This document shows positions 7,018 through 13,685 of a DNA stretch of 13,710 bases, piece after piece (the first letter of the stretch is position 1; every line of letters begins with the position of its first letter). The stretch is taken from contig JASEGX010000040.1 of the NCBI GenBank assembly GCA_030017815.1, forward strand, positions 1-13,710, in the 5' to 3' direction. The notes under the pieces are model-generated. The model had not been told where the DNA came from, ran no database searches, and saw only the letters and a program-made list of their open reading frames with translations. The position numbers and the translations under genes are program-made. The stretch comes from Thermodesulfobacteriota bacterium (GTDB taxonomy: Bacteria > Desulfobacterota > QYQD01).

Positions 7018-8043
7018 ATGCCGTCTCTATTAGGAACAACGGTCATAGAACACCTGCTGACCACCCAGAAGGCCCACCCCGAGGCTACCGGTGCATTCAC
7101 GCGGTTGTTATCCGAACTCATTGTGGCCGCCAAAATTATCTCTCGCGAGGTAAACAAAGCCGGCTTGGTGGACATACTGGGCTATGCCGGACGAGAAAAC
7201 GTCCAGGGAGAGCAGGTACAGAAGCTGGATGAATTTGCCCATAGGACCATCGTTGAGCGTATGGCCCACACCGGAGAATTGTGCGCTATGGCCTCAGAAG
7301 AAGACCCGGATATAATACCCATCCCCGAGAGATTTCCCAGAGGCAATTACGTCCTGATCTTCGACCCCCTGGACGGTTCATCCAATATCGACGTAAATGT
7401 CAGCATCGGCACTATCTTCTCCATTTACCGCCGCATAACCCCAACGCCTGCCGACCCAACCCTGGAAGATATCCTCCAGAAAGGAAGCAAACAGGTCGCG
7501 GCCGGCTACTTTGTCTATGGCTCCAGCAGCATGATGGTCTACACGTCAGGCAGCGGCGTACACGGATTTACACTCCTTCCGAGCATAGGCGAGTTCTTGT
7601 TATCCCATGAGAATATCAAGATACCGGAGCGGGGAAGGACCTTCAGCGTTAACGAAGGCAACTATAGCTATTGGTCGGATGAAGTTAAAAAACTCGTGAG
7701 CTATTTTAAGACGCCGGATAGGGAAACAAAAAGGCCGTACACGGGGCGCTATATCGGTTCTCTGGTGGCGGATTTCCATCGCAATCTCCTGCATGGCGGT
7801 ATATTTATGTACCCTCCGGACAAAAAAGACCCCAAAAAACCCCTTGGCAAACTGCGCCTCATGTGTGAGTGTAACCCGCTGTCCTTTGTTGTGGAGCAGG
7901 CCGGCGGCTATGCCAGCACCGGCTTCCAGGGCATACTCAATCTCGATCCCAAGGAATTGCATCAGCGTGTGCCGCTTTATATAGGAAGTAAAGAAGATGT
8001 ACTTATTGCCGAACAGTTCATAAAAGGAGAAGGGAGATACTGA
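7018..8043 (+). CDS. fbp: Fructose-1,6-bisphosphatase, class I
   Basis: Hydrolyses fructose 1,6-bisphosphate to fructose 6-phosphate, the committed gluconeogenic step, using Mg2+ in the cytoplasm. The 341-residue length is typical of class I. Seen: the metal-site acidic pair in ASEED (92-96), the family signature FDPLDGSSN (115-123) followed by IDVNVSIGTIFSIYR, the GRYIGSLVADFHRNL stretch, and the C-terminal CECNPLSFVVEQAGG with a metal-ligand glutamate. The ATG at 7018 was chosen because TAAGGAG ends 6 bases upstream and MPSLLGTTVIEHLL looks like a normal N-terminus. An in-frame ATG at 6973 lies inside the 7-bp-word repeat and would add an atypical 15-residue extension. The TGA stop shares its A with the ATG of the aldolase gene, so the two are translationally coupled. 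Confidence 0.95.
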   Translation: MPSLLGTTVIEHLLTTQKAHPEATGAFTRLLSELIVAAKIISREVNKAGLVDILGYAGRENVQGEQVQKLDEFAHRTIVERMAHTGELCAMASEEDPDIIPIPERFPRGNYVLIFDPLDGSSNIDVNVSIGTIFSIYRRITPTPADPTLEDILQKGSKQVAAGYFVYGSSSMMVYTSGSGVHGFTLLPSIGEFLLSHENIKIPERGRTFSVNEGNYSYWSDEVKKLVSYFKTPDRETKRPYTGRYIGSLVADFHRNLLHGGIFMYPPDKKDPKKPLGKLRLMCECNPLSFVVEQAGGYASTGFQGILNLDPKELHQRVPLYIGSKEDVLIAEQFIKGEGRY

Positions 8044-8966
8044 TGCCGCTTGTACCTGCCAAAAACATATTGCTTAAGGCTTACCAGGGAGGCTACGCCA
8101 TAGGGGCCTTTAATTTTGTTAATATGGAAATGTTACAGGCCATTTTACAGACGGCCAATAACCTGCGTGCCCCGGTCATCATCCAGGCTTCAGAAGGAGC
8201 CATTAGTTATGCCGGACTATCAACCATCGTATCCATGGCCAGAACACTGGCCGGAGCGGTGGATATCCCCGTAGCCCTGCATCTGGATCATGGGCACAAG
8301 CTGGAAACGATCAGGGCCTGTATTCAGGCCGGATTTACCTCGGTCATGATCGACGCCTCTCACCTGCCTTATACTGAAAACGCAGCCCTGACCAGACAGG
8401 TAGTAGAAATAGCCCACCAGTCCGGGGTCTCAGTAGAAGCCGAACTGGGCCGCCTCATGGGTGTAGAGGATACCGTATCCGTAGCGGAAAGAGACGCCAT
8501 ATTCGTCGATCCTGAGGAGGCCGGCCGTTTTGTTCAGGAGACAAATGTCGACTCTCTGGCTCCGGCCGTAGGGACATCGCACGGGGCCTTCAAATATAAA
8601 GGCGCTGCCCGCCTCGACCTGGAACGACTAAAAAAGGTTAAAGAAAAGACGGGTATACCCCTCGTCCTGCACGGCGCGTCTTCTATCCCGGCTGACCTTC
8701 TTCAAGAGGCCATTGATTCCGGCATTCCGGTTGGGGAGGCCAAGGGCGTACCCCTGGAAGAGGTGCAAAAGGCTATCAAGCTAGGCGTAGCCAAGGTTAA
8801 CATCGATACGGACCTCCGGCTTGGTTTCGTCAGCGCCATGCGCCGCATCCTGGCGGAAAAGCCGGAGACTTTCGACCTGAGAAAAATCCTGGGGCCGGCC
8901 CGGGAAAAAGTAGCACAAATCATCGCAGGCAGGATACAGGCCCTGGGCTGTGCCAACAGGGTCTGA
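8043..8966 (+). CDS. fba: Class II fructose-bisphosphate aldolase (zinc-dependent)
   Basis: Catalyses the reversible aldol condensation of dihydroxyacetone phosphate with glyceraldehyde 3-phosphate to fructose 1,6-bisphosphate, feeding the phosphatase encoded just upstream. The 307 residues contain the class II hallmarks: LDHGH (81-85, Asp82 catalytic and His83 zinc ligand), VEAELG (131-136), GTSHG (177-181, His180), LHGASS (209-214, His210 a zinc ligand) and NIDTDLR near 254-260, which contacts the phosphate. Members of the same superfamily act on tagatose bisphosphate (GatY/KbaY), and that cannot be excluded by motif alone, but adjacency to fbp favours fructose bisphosphate. It starts at an ATG overlapping the fbp stop and ends 2 bases before the tsaD start. 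Confidence 0.94.
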   Translation: MPLVPAKNILLKAYQGGYAIGAFNFVNMEMLQAILQTANNLRAPVIIQASEGAISYAGLSTIVSMARTLAGAVDIPVALHLDHGHKLETIRACIQAGFTSVMIDASHLPYTENAALTRQVVEIAHQSGVSVEAELGRLMGVEDTVSVAERDAIFVDPEEAGRFVQETNVDSLAPAVGTSHGAFKYKGAARLDLERLKKVKEKTGIPLVLHGASSIPADLLQEAIDSGIPVGEAKGVPLEEVQKAIKLGVAKVNIDTDLRLGFVSAMRRILAEKPETFDLRKILGPAREKVAQIIAGRIQALGCANRV

Positions 8967-8968
8967 AC

Positions 8969-9970
8969 GTGCTCATCCTGGGTATCGAAAGCTCCTGTGA
9001 TGAGACAGCCGCGGCTGTCGCCCGGGACGGAAAGATCATATTATCCAGTGTGGTAGCCTCCCAGGTGGACGTGCATCGCCGTTACGGCGGTGTCGTACCG
9101 GAACTGGCCTCCCGCAAACACATCGAAGCCATCTATCCTGTCGTGGAAGAGGCCCTGGAACGGGCCGGGGTATCTTTAGATGGCATTGATGCCATAGCCG
9201 CCACCCGGGGGCCGGGGCTGGTAGGGTCACTACTGATCGGCCTCTCCTTTGCCAAGGCCCTTTCTTATGCGCGGGGACTCCCCCTCATTGGCGTGAGCCA
9301 CATCGAAGGGCACCTTTTATCTATTTATCTGGAAGAAGATACCCCTTCTTTCCCCTATGTCGCTCTCATGGCCTCAGGCGGGCATACCGCCCTGTACTAC
9401 GTCTCTGACTTTACAGGTTATCGCCTCCTGGGCCAGACGCGGGATGACGCCGCCGGCGAGGCCTTCGATAAAGTGGCGAAACTGCTGGGGCTTGGCTATC
9501 CCGGAGGAGAGGTAATCAGCCGACTGGCCGAACAGGGGAACCCTAAAAAAATCAATCTCCCCCGGGCCATTATCAGTAAGGATTCCTTCGACTTCAGCTT
9601 CAGCGGCCTTAAGACCGCAGTAGCTAATTATATACGCTGTTGCCGGGAGAATCAGCTACCAATGCCCTACGAAGATATGGCAGCCGCCTTTCAGGAGGCC
9701 GTAGTTGATGTCCTAGTTGACAAGACCATGAAGGCCGCCCTGCAATATAAGGTCAAAAATATTGTTGCGGCAGGCGGGGTAGCTTCTAATCGCCGTTTAA
9801 GGGAAGCCCTCGGCGCGGCCGCAAAACAGGCTGGGGTTAAGGTCTTTATCCCTGATCCGTCCCTTTGCACGGATAATGCCGCTATGATTGCGGTGGCCGG
9901 GTACCATCGTTTCCGGAGAGGAGAGGTTTCCGGCCTGGACCTTGATGCCTATTCCAAAAATAAACCATGA
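8969..9970 (+). CDS. tsaD: TsaD, tRNA N6-adenosine threonylcarbamoyltransferase
   Basis: Transfers the threonylcarbamoyl group to A37 of tRNAs that read ANN codons (t6A), in complex with TsaB and TsaE. The 333-residue ASKHA-fold protein shows the family motifs in order: GIESSCDETAAAV (5-17), the metal-binding HIEGH (111-115), ASGGHTALY, GEAFDKVAKLLGLGYPGG, FSFSGLKTAV, AAGGVASNRRLRE and CTDNAAMIA. The start is a GTG at 8969, two bases after the aldolase stop, with only a weak AGGG Shine-Dalgarno inside the aldolase gene, suggesting coupled translation. The stop overlaps the next start as ATGA. Formerly annotated as glycoprotease Gcp. TsaB, TsaC and TsaE are not encoded in this window. Confidence 0.97.
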   Translation: MLILGIESSCDETAAAVARDGKIILSSVVASQVDVHRRYGGVVPELASRKHIEAIYPVVEEALERAGVSLDGIDAIAATRGPGLVGSLLIGLSFAKALSYARGLPLIGVSHIEGHLLSIYLEEDTPSFPYVALMASGGHTALYYVSDFTGYRLLGQTRDDAAGEAFDKVAKLLGLGYPGGEVISRLAEQGNPKKINLPRAIISKDSFDFSFSGLKTAVANYIRCCRENQLPMPYEDMAAAFQEAVVDVLVDKTMKAALQYKVKNIVAAGGVASNRRLREALGAAAKQAGVKVFIPDPSLCTDNAAMIAVAGYHRFRRGEVSGLDLDAYSKNKP

Positions 9971-10422
9971 CCTTAAAAAGGACATTAAGATACTATTATC
10001 TCCGCATAAAGAACCTCAAGGGCAATCCCCGGTCGATTGCCTCCGGCATGGCTATTGGTGTCTTTATCGGTCTTACCCCGACCATACCCTTCCACACGGT
10101 AATGATCCTCCTGGCAACCTCTCTATTGAGCAGCAGCCGCATAGCCGGGATCATCGGGGCCACTGTGGTCAGTAATCCCGTCACCATACCCATCCACTAT
10201 TACCTGGCCTATTACCTCGGGAAATGGGTCACCGCATTTAAAATAAGTTTACCGGCTACCTATTCGATTATTGATACAGTCCATGCCGGCCGGGAGTTAG
10301 CGCTCACTATGCTCGTTGGTGGGTTGATCCTCGGCATTATACCGGCGGTTATTACCTATTTCCTTACACTTTACAGTTTTAAGTACCTCAGAACGAAGTG
10401 CCGAGCCAGACGGCACATATAA
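9967..10422 (+). CDS. DUF2062 family membrane protein
   Basis: Small membrane protein of unknown function. The 151 residues begin with a basic, probably cytoplasmic segment (MTLKRTLRYYYLRIKNLKGN), then the conserved DUF2062 core: PRSIASGMAIGVFIGLTPT (21-39), PFHTVMILLA, and SNPVTIPIHYYLAYYLG (69-85). Hydrophobic stretches at about 25-51, 57-84 and 112-138 suggest three membrane segments, followed by a basic tail. Family recognition rests on the GxxxGxxPT and NPVT/P motifs. The start overlaps the tsaD stop (ATGA), so it ends the apparent fbp-fba-tsaD operon. In other genomes such proteins occur near tRNA or cell-envelope genes without an agreed role. Confidence 0.85.
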   Translation: MTLKRTLRYYYLRIKNLKGNPRSIASGMAIGVFIGLTPTIPFHTVMILLATSLLSSSRIAGIIGATVVSNPVTIPIHYYLAYYLGKWVTAFKISLPATYSIIDTVHAGRELALTMLVGGLILGIIPAVITYFLTLYSFKYLRTKCRARRHI

Positions 10423-10464
10423 ACACATAACCCGGACACTATAGATAGTGGAGGGCCCAAAAAG

Positions 10465-10596
10465 GAAATTTCAAATATCAAAAACCAAAGCTCAAATGAA
10501 ATCCAAATGTCTAAATGCCAAAGTTGGGCTTTCAGCCTTCGGCCTTGAGCTTTGGGCTTTGACATTCATTTGAACTTTGAACTTTAAACTTTGAAC
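10465..10596. repeat. 132-bp array of 7-bp words that switches strand at its middle
   Basis: Left half: GAAATTT, CAAATAT, CAAAAAC, CAAAGCT, CAAATGA (10465-10499), a 4-base offset, CAAATGT, an 8-base CTAAATGC and CAAAGTT (to 10525). Right half: GGGCTTT, CAGCCTT, CGGCCTT, GAGCTTT, GGGCTTT, GACATTC (10526-10567), one base, then TTTGAAC, TTTGAAC, TTTAAAC, TTTGAAC (10569-10596). The left words share CAAA at the start; many right words end in CTT(T), the reverse complement of that rule. The array fills most of the 184-bp gap between the DUF2062 gene and rsmA and ends ten bases before the rsmA ATG. No ORF is accepted in it. Confidence 0.75.
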
Positions 10597-10606
10597 TAAG
10601 TGCCCA

Positions 10607-11446
10607 ATGACCAGCCCGCAAGGATTACTAAAAAAGTACGACATACGGCCCTCAAAGAACCGGGGACAAAACTTCCTTATAAACCCGGATATTGCTAGGG
10701 CCATAATTGAAAAGGCGGGATTTGGGGCAGAGGACATAGTCATTGAAGTGGGCACAGGCCTGGGCATTCTCACCCTTCCCCTGGCCGCCAGGATCAAAAA
10801 ACTCATCAGCTTCGAAGTTGACCCGCGCCTGATTGCTATTGTGAAGGAAGAATATGCCCTCCCTTCCACGCTGGAAATAGTACACCAGGACATACTGAAA
10901 GTTGACTTTCAGGCATTGGAAAGAGAATATGGACAAAAACTAAAAATAATCGGGAACCTGCCTTACTATATTTCCAGCCCCATACTTTTTAAGATATTGG
11001 AGGGCCGGTCTTCGTTTAAAAATGCCTTTGTTATGCTCCAAAAGGAAGTGGCTGAAAGGATCGTCGCCCCGCCCGGCGGTAAAAAATATGGTATTCTTGC
11101 CGTGTTCTTCAATTATTGCGCCACCATCGAAAAGGTCTTAAGCGTGCCTGCCACTCATTTCTATCCCAGACCGGAAGTGGATTCTATGGTCCTCGGTTTT
11201 CACCTCCGCCCCCCGGAGGTAATAGCTGAAGATGAATCCCTCTTTAAAAAAACAGTCAAAAGCGCCTTCCAAAAACGCCGCAAAACCCTGCAAAATGCCC
11301 TCGCCGGTACTGGCTTTCCTTCTGAACTGATTAGAAACGTCCTGGAAACCTTGTGCATTGATGGACAGAGAAGGGCCGAAACCCTGGAGGTTAATGATTT
11401 TGTGCAGATAAGCAATCTGCTAAGAAAAGCGGCTATCATCTGTTAG
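10607..11446 (+). CDS. rsmA: RsmA/KsgA, 16S rRNA adenine dimethyltransferase
   Basis: Uses S-adenosylmethionine to dimethylate two adjacent adenosines in the 3'-terminal helix of 16S rRNA (A1518 and A1519 in E. coli numbering), a late step of 30S assembly. The 279 residues carry RPSKNRGQNFL (14-24), the SAM-binding motif EVGTGLG (47-53; many homologues have a proline in place of the threonine), an acidic FEVD (69-72), and the target-base motif NLPYYISSP (117-125). The basic C-terminal domain contains FQKRRKTLQNAL, normal for the family. The start is the ATG at 10607. No clear ribosome binding site is visible, because the bases in front belong to the 7-bp-word array. Its promoter is not evident and may lie within or before that array. 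Confidence 0.96.
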   Translation: MTSPQGLLKKYDIRPSKNRGQNFLINPDIARAIIEKAGFGAEDIVIEVGTGLGILTLPLAARIKKLISFEVDPRLIAIVKEEYALPSTLEIVHQDILKVDFQALEREYGQKLKIIGNLPYYISSPILFKILEGRSSFKNAFVMLQKEVAERIVAPPGGKKYGILAVFFNYCATIEKVLSVPATHFYPRPEVDSMVLGFHLRPPEVIAEDESLFKKTVKSAFQKRRKTLQNALAGTGFPSELIRNVLETLCIDGQRRAETLEVNDFVQISNLLRKAAIIC

Positions 11447-11466
11447 CTTTCAGCCATCAGCTATCA
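11446..11466. repeat. Three 7-bp words touching the rsmA stop codon
   Basis: GCTTTCA, GCCATCA and GCTATCA follow one another without gaps. The first G is the last base of the rsmA TAG stop. The array runs straight into the hairpin at 11468-11492. The shared pattern is GC-Y-W-TCA in a strict 7-bp register. Confidence 0.55.
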
Positions 11467-11467
11467 G

Positions 11468-11492
11468 GAGGACAGGCGTCCCGCCTGTCCTC
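11468..11492. repeat. GC-rich hairpin after rsmA
   Basis: Perfect 10-bp stem GAGGACAGGC / GCCTGTCCTC with loop GTCCC. It lies 22 bases after the rsmA stop. There is no T-run after it on either strand, so it is not a standard intrinsic terminator. An RNA stabiliser or a short palindromic interspersed repeat is likelier. Confidence 0.6.
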
Positions 11493-11561
11493 AGGTGTTA
11501 AATGGCTTTACTCTGCGTCCTCTTGTGTGCTCTACGATAAATAGTTGCTAACTAACAAAAC

Positions 11562-11590
11562 TTGACAAAAAGAAAGGGCGGTTGTTAAAT
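11562..11590 (+). promoter_or_regulatory. Probable promoter of panC-panD
   Basis: A perfect -35 TTGACA (11562-11567) is separated by 17 bases from TTAAAT (11585-11590), a 4-of-6 match to the -10 consensus. A short inverted repeat, GGGCG (11576-11580) with CGCCC (11593-11597), straddles the -10 box and could be an operator or simply chance. The panC ATG lies 38 bases further on. Confidence 0.5.
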
Positions 11591-11628
11591 TGCGCCCGCA
11601 CCAAGAGAGCGATTTAACGTTGTAAGCT

Positions 11629-12486
11629 ATGAAGATAATTAAATCCGTGGCCAGGATGCAATCCCTGTCCATGCAAAAGAGGACCGAAGGTAAACGGATC
11701 GCCCTTGTGCCTACCATGGGGTTCTTCCATGCGGGACATATAAGCCTCATGACCTATGCCCGTAAAAGATGTGACCTCCTGGTGGTGAGCATCTTTGTAA
11801 ACCCTATGCAATTCGGCCCTTCAGGGGACTTTGAACGCTATCCGCGTGACCTGAAACGCGACCGGGTAATGGCTGAAAAGGCCGGAGTGGATGTCCTCTT
11901 CTGTACGTCTGCACAGGACATGTACCCGCCGGGATTCCAGACGCATGTGGAGGTGGAACGATTGACCCAGCCGCTCTGCGGCCAAAGCCGACCGGGACAT
12001 TTTCGCGGGGTAACCACGGTGGTAACTAAACTTTTCAATATCGTACAACCTCATGAGGCCGTATTCGGGCTGAAAGATTACCAGCAATGGTTAGCTATCC
12101 GCCGTATGGCCGGTGATTTAAATATGGCGGTCAAAGTTACAGGCCGCCCCATCGTCCGTGAAAAAGACGGCCTGGCTATGAGTTCGCGCAACACCTACTT
12201 ATCCCCGGCAGAGAGAAAGGCGGCGCTCGGTCTTCAGCAGTCCCTTTCCATGGCGAAGTACCTGGTCCGTAAAGGAGAAAAAAGCCCTAAACGGATAAAA
12301 AAGACCATTAAAGAACTGATAACTTCATATAATAGCGCTAAGATAGAAATAGAATATGTCAGTTTTTGTCATCCGGAGACATTAGATGAACGAGATATAA
12401 TCAAAGATAAGACCTTGCTGGCCATAGCCGCCCGGGTAGGGAAAACACGTCTTATCGACAATTGTCTTTTATCGCCAGGAGAATAA
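11629..12486 (+). CDS. panC: PanC, pantothenate synthetase
   Basis: Joins pantoate and beta-alanine with ATP, via a pantoyl-adenylate intermediate, to make pantothenate, the vitamin precursor of CoA; cytoplasmic. The 285 residues show PTMGFFHAGH (28-37, containing the HxGH nucleotide-binding signature), VNPMQFGPSGDFERYPRD (57-74), FGLKDYQQ (146-153) and the KMSKS-like loop DGLAMSSRN (180-188). The start is the ATG at 11629, the first in frame after the proposed promoter; its ribosome binding site is weak. panD begins 5 bases after its stop and supplies the beta-alanine, so the two products act in one pathway. panB is not in this window. Confidence 0.97.
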   Translation: MKIIKSVARMQSLSMQKRTEGKRIALVPTMGFFHAGHISLMTYARKRCDLLVVSIFVNPMQFGPSGDFERYPRDLKRDRVMAEKAGVDVLFCTSAQDMYPPGFQTHVEVERLTQPLCGQSRPGHFRGVTTVVTKLFNIVQPHEAVFGLKDYQQWLAIRRMAGDLNMAVKVTGRPIVREKDGLAMSSRNTYLSPAERKAALGLQQSLSMAKYLVRKGEKSPKRIKKTIKELITSYNSAKIEIEYVSFCHPETLDERDIIKDKTLLAIAARVGKTRLIDNCLLSPGE

Positions 12487-12491
12487 ATAAG

Positions 12492-12839
12492 ATGCAAAGG
12501 CTTATGCTGAAATCAAAATTGCACCGCGTAAGGGTGACGGAGGCCGATCTGAATTACGAAGGCAGCCTGACCATAGACGCCTCTCTTATGAAGGCCGCGG
12601 GCATCTTACCCTTCGAACTGGTCCGGGTCTATAATATAAACAACGGCGAACGTTTTGAGACTTACGCTATTGAGGGCCTGCCTGACTCCGGCGTTATCTG
12701 TCTTAATGGCGCGGCGGCCCGTAAAGGAGTGGTCGGCGACCTGGTCATAGTAGCCACTTACGCCCTTTACGGCGAAGATGAATTGGCGGGCTACAGACCG
12801 TGCCTTGTCCACGTAGATAAAGACAACCACATCGTTTGA
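12492..12839 (+). CDS. panD: PanD, aspartate 1-decarboxylase proenzyme
   Basis: Pyruvoyl-dependent decarboxylase that makes beta-alanine from aspartate for PanC. The proenzyme cleaves itself between Gly and Ser, and the serine becomes the pyruvoyl group. From ATG 12492 the product is 115 residues and begins MQRLMLKSKLHRV, parallel to the E. coli N-terminus. The cleavage site YEGS then places Gly24-Ser25 exactly where E. coli has it, which decides this start over the in-frame ATGs at 12462 (inside panC) and 12504. AGGAG at 12477-12481 is 10 bases upstream, slightly far but usable. LNGAAAR (near 70-76), a conserved active-site segment, is present. The full length suggests a self-processing enzyme. 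Confidence 0.95.
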   Translation: MQRLMLKSKLHRVRVTEADLNYEGSLTIDASLMKAAGILPFELVRVYNINNGERFETYAIEGLPDSGVICLNGAAARKGVVGDLVIVATYALYGEDELAGYRPCLVHVDKDNHIV

Positions 12840-12844
12840 CTCCT

Positions 12845-13498
12845 ATGAGGCAATTCATAAACAAGATTGAAAATCTATCCTTGGCCGGGCTTTTTATTCT
12901 CATCCCCATCTTTGTGACGATATACATTGCAACAGGGATGATAAATTTTATTGATTCAATCGGGGACATCCTCCCGAAGAAACTCAATCCTGATACCTAT
13001 CTACCCTTCCGTATCCCGGGTCTGGGTATCATATACACCCTAATTCTAGCCCTGATTACCGGGCTTCTGGTTCGCAACTATGTCGGCAAAAAGGCCCTCG
13101 GCTACTGGGAGATGATCGTAGATAAAATCCCCCTGGTCAGGGTGGTCTACAGCGCCCTCAGACAGGTCGCGCAGGCCATATTGGTCAAGGGCGATACCCA
13201 GTTCAAGAAGGTGGCATTGATTGAATACCCCCGCCGGGGTATTTATAGCCTTGGTTTCATCACCGGAAGGGCCTGCCATAAACTGTCTGTAAATACCCAT
13301 TCCCAAATGATCGGTGTCTTTGTACCCACAACGCCGAACCCTACTTCTGGATTCTATCTTATGGTACCGGAGGAAGATATCGTTAATGTGGATATCTCTG
13401 TTGAAGATGCCTTTAAGCTTATCCTCTCGGGTGGCATGGTTCACCCAAACTCAACCCCAAGTAACATCACTTCCCAAAGCGAACCCCGCGTTAAGTAG
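12845..13498 (+). CDS. DUF502 family membrane protein
   Basis: Conserved membrane protein of unknown function. From the ATG at 12845 it has 217 residues: two hydrophobic helices at about 13-31 and 60-78, then a soluble domain containing KIPLVRVVYSALRQ (94-107) and the family-typical PTTPNPTSGFYLMVP (161-175). The C-terminal 20 residues are polar and low in complexity. A TTG at 12836 overlapping the panD stop would add three residues; neither start has a clear ribosome binding site. It lies 5 bases after panD and probably shares its transcript, which does not by itself imply a role in pantothenate synthesis. A 151-bp inverted-repeat element begins 3 bases after its stop. Confidence 0.87.
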   Translation: MRQFINKIENLSLAGLFILIPIFVTIYIATGMINFIDSIGDILPKKLNPDTYLPFRIPGLGIIYTLILALITGLLVRNYVGKKALGYWEMIVDKIPLVRVVYSALRQVAQAILVKGDTQFKKVALIEYPRRGIYSLGFITGRACHKLSVNTHSQMIGVFVPTTPNPTSGFYLMVPEEDIVNVDISVEDAFKLILSGGMVHPNSTPSNITSQSEPRVK

Positions 13499-13501
13499 AA
13501 C

Positions 13502-13652
13502 TAGTGTAGTGCGTCATAAGTCCTTTTACTTTGGTCGTCATTCCGGGCTTGACCCGGAATCCAGTCTTTTTGCCTTTCTGGATTCCTGCTTTCGCAGGAA
13601 TGACGGTTTTTGATGCCAATATATGTAAAGAAACGTTGGACGCACTACACTA
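13502..13652. mobile_element. MITE-like element with 14-bp terminal inverted repeats and a second palindrome inside
   Basis: The ends TAGTGTAGTGCGTC (13502-13515) and GACGCACTACACTA (13639-13652) are perfect reverse complements. The trinucleotide AAC flanks both sides (13499-13501 and 13653-13655), a possible 3-bp target duplication; alternatively the terminal TA is the duplicated target. The 151-bp element has no transposase and no credible gene. A second palindrome fills its interior. It is probably a non-autonomous element mobilised in trans. Confidence 0.7.
13536..13605. repeat. CGTCATTCC palindromic repeat nested in the MITE-like element
   Basis: Outer arms CGTCATTCC (13536-13544) and GGAATGACG (13597-13605) are perfect reverse complements. 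Inside are further complements: TTCCGGG/CCCGGAA around CTTGA, GGAATCCAG (13556-13564) with CTGGATTCC (13578-13586), and ATTCCTGC/GCAGGAAT around TTTC. It could fold as a cloverleaf or one long hairpin. I recognise this repeat class (translated as RHSGLDPESS...FRRNDG) as common in proteobacterial intergenic DNA; that is from memory. Confidence 0.75.
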
Positions 13653-13685
13653 AACGATTGGTAACGTTCAAAAGGTGAGGCATCA

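Noticed and set aside
10437..10450. CACTAT/ATAGTG hairpin after the DUF2062 gene as a terminator
   Set aside because: The stem is only 5-6 bp and AT-containing, the loop is 2-4 bases, and no T-run follows.
10465..10596. The heptad array as a degenerate CRISPR or minisatellite
   Set aside because: The unit is only 7 bp with no spacers, and the words reverse strand at the middle, which neither class does.
12462..12491. Upstream ATG for panD inside panC
   Set aside because: Starting at 12492 places the Gly24-Ser25 self-cleavage site as in E. coli PanD and leaves an AGGAG upstream.
13314..13613. 99-residue open frame overlapping the DUF502 gene end
   Set aside because: It starts inside DUF502 in another frame and ends in RHSGLDPESS...FRRNDG, a well-known false protein produced by the CGTCATTCC repeat.
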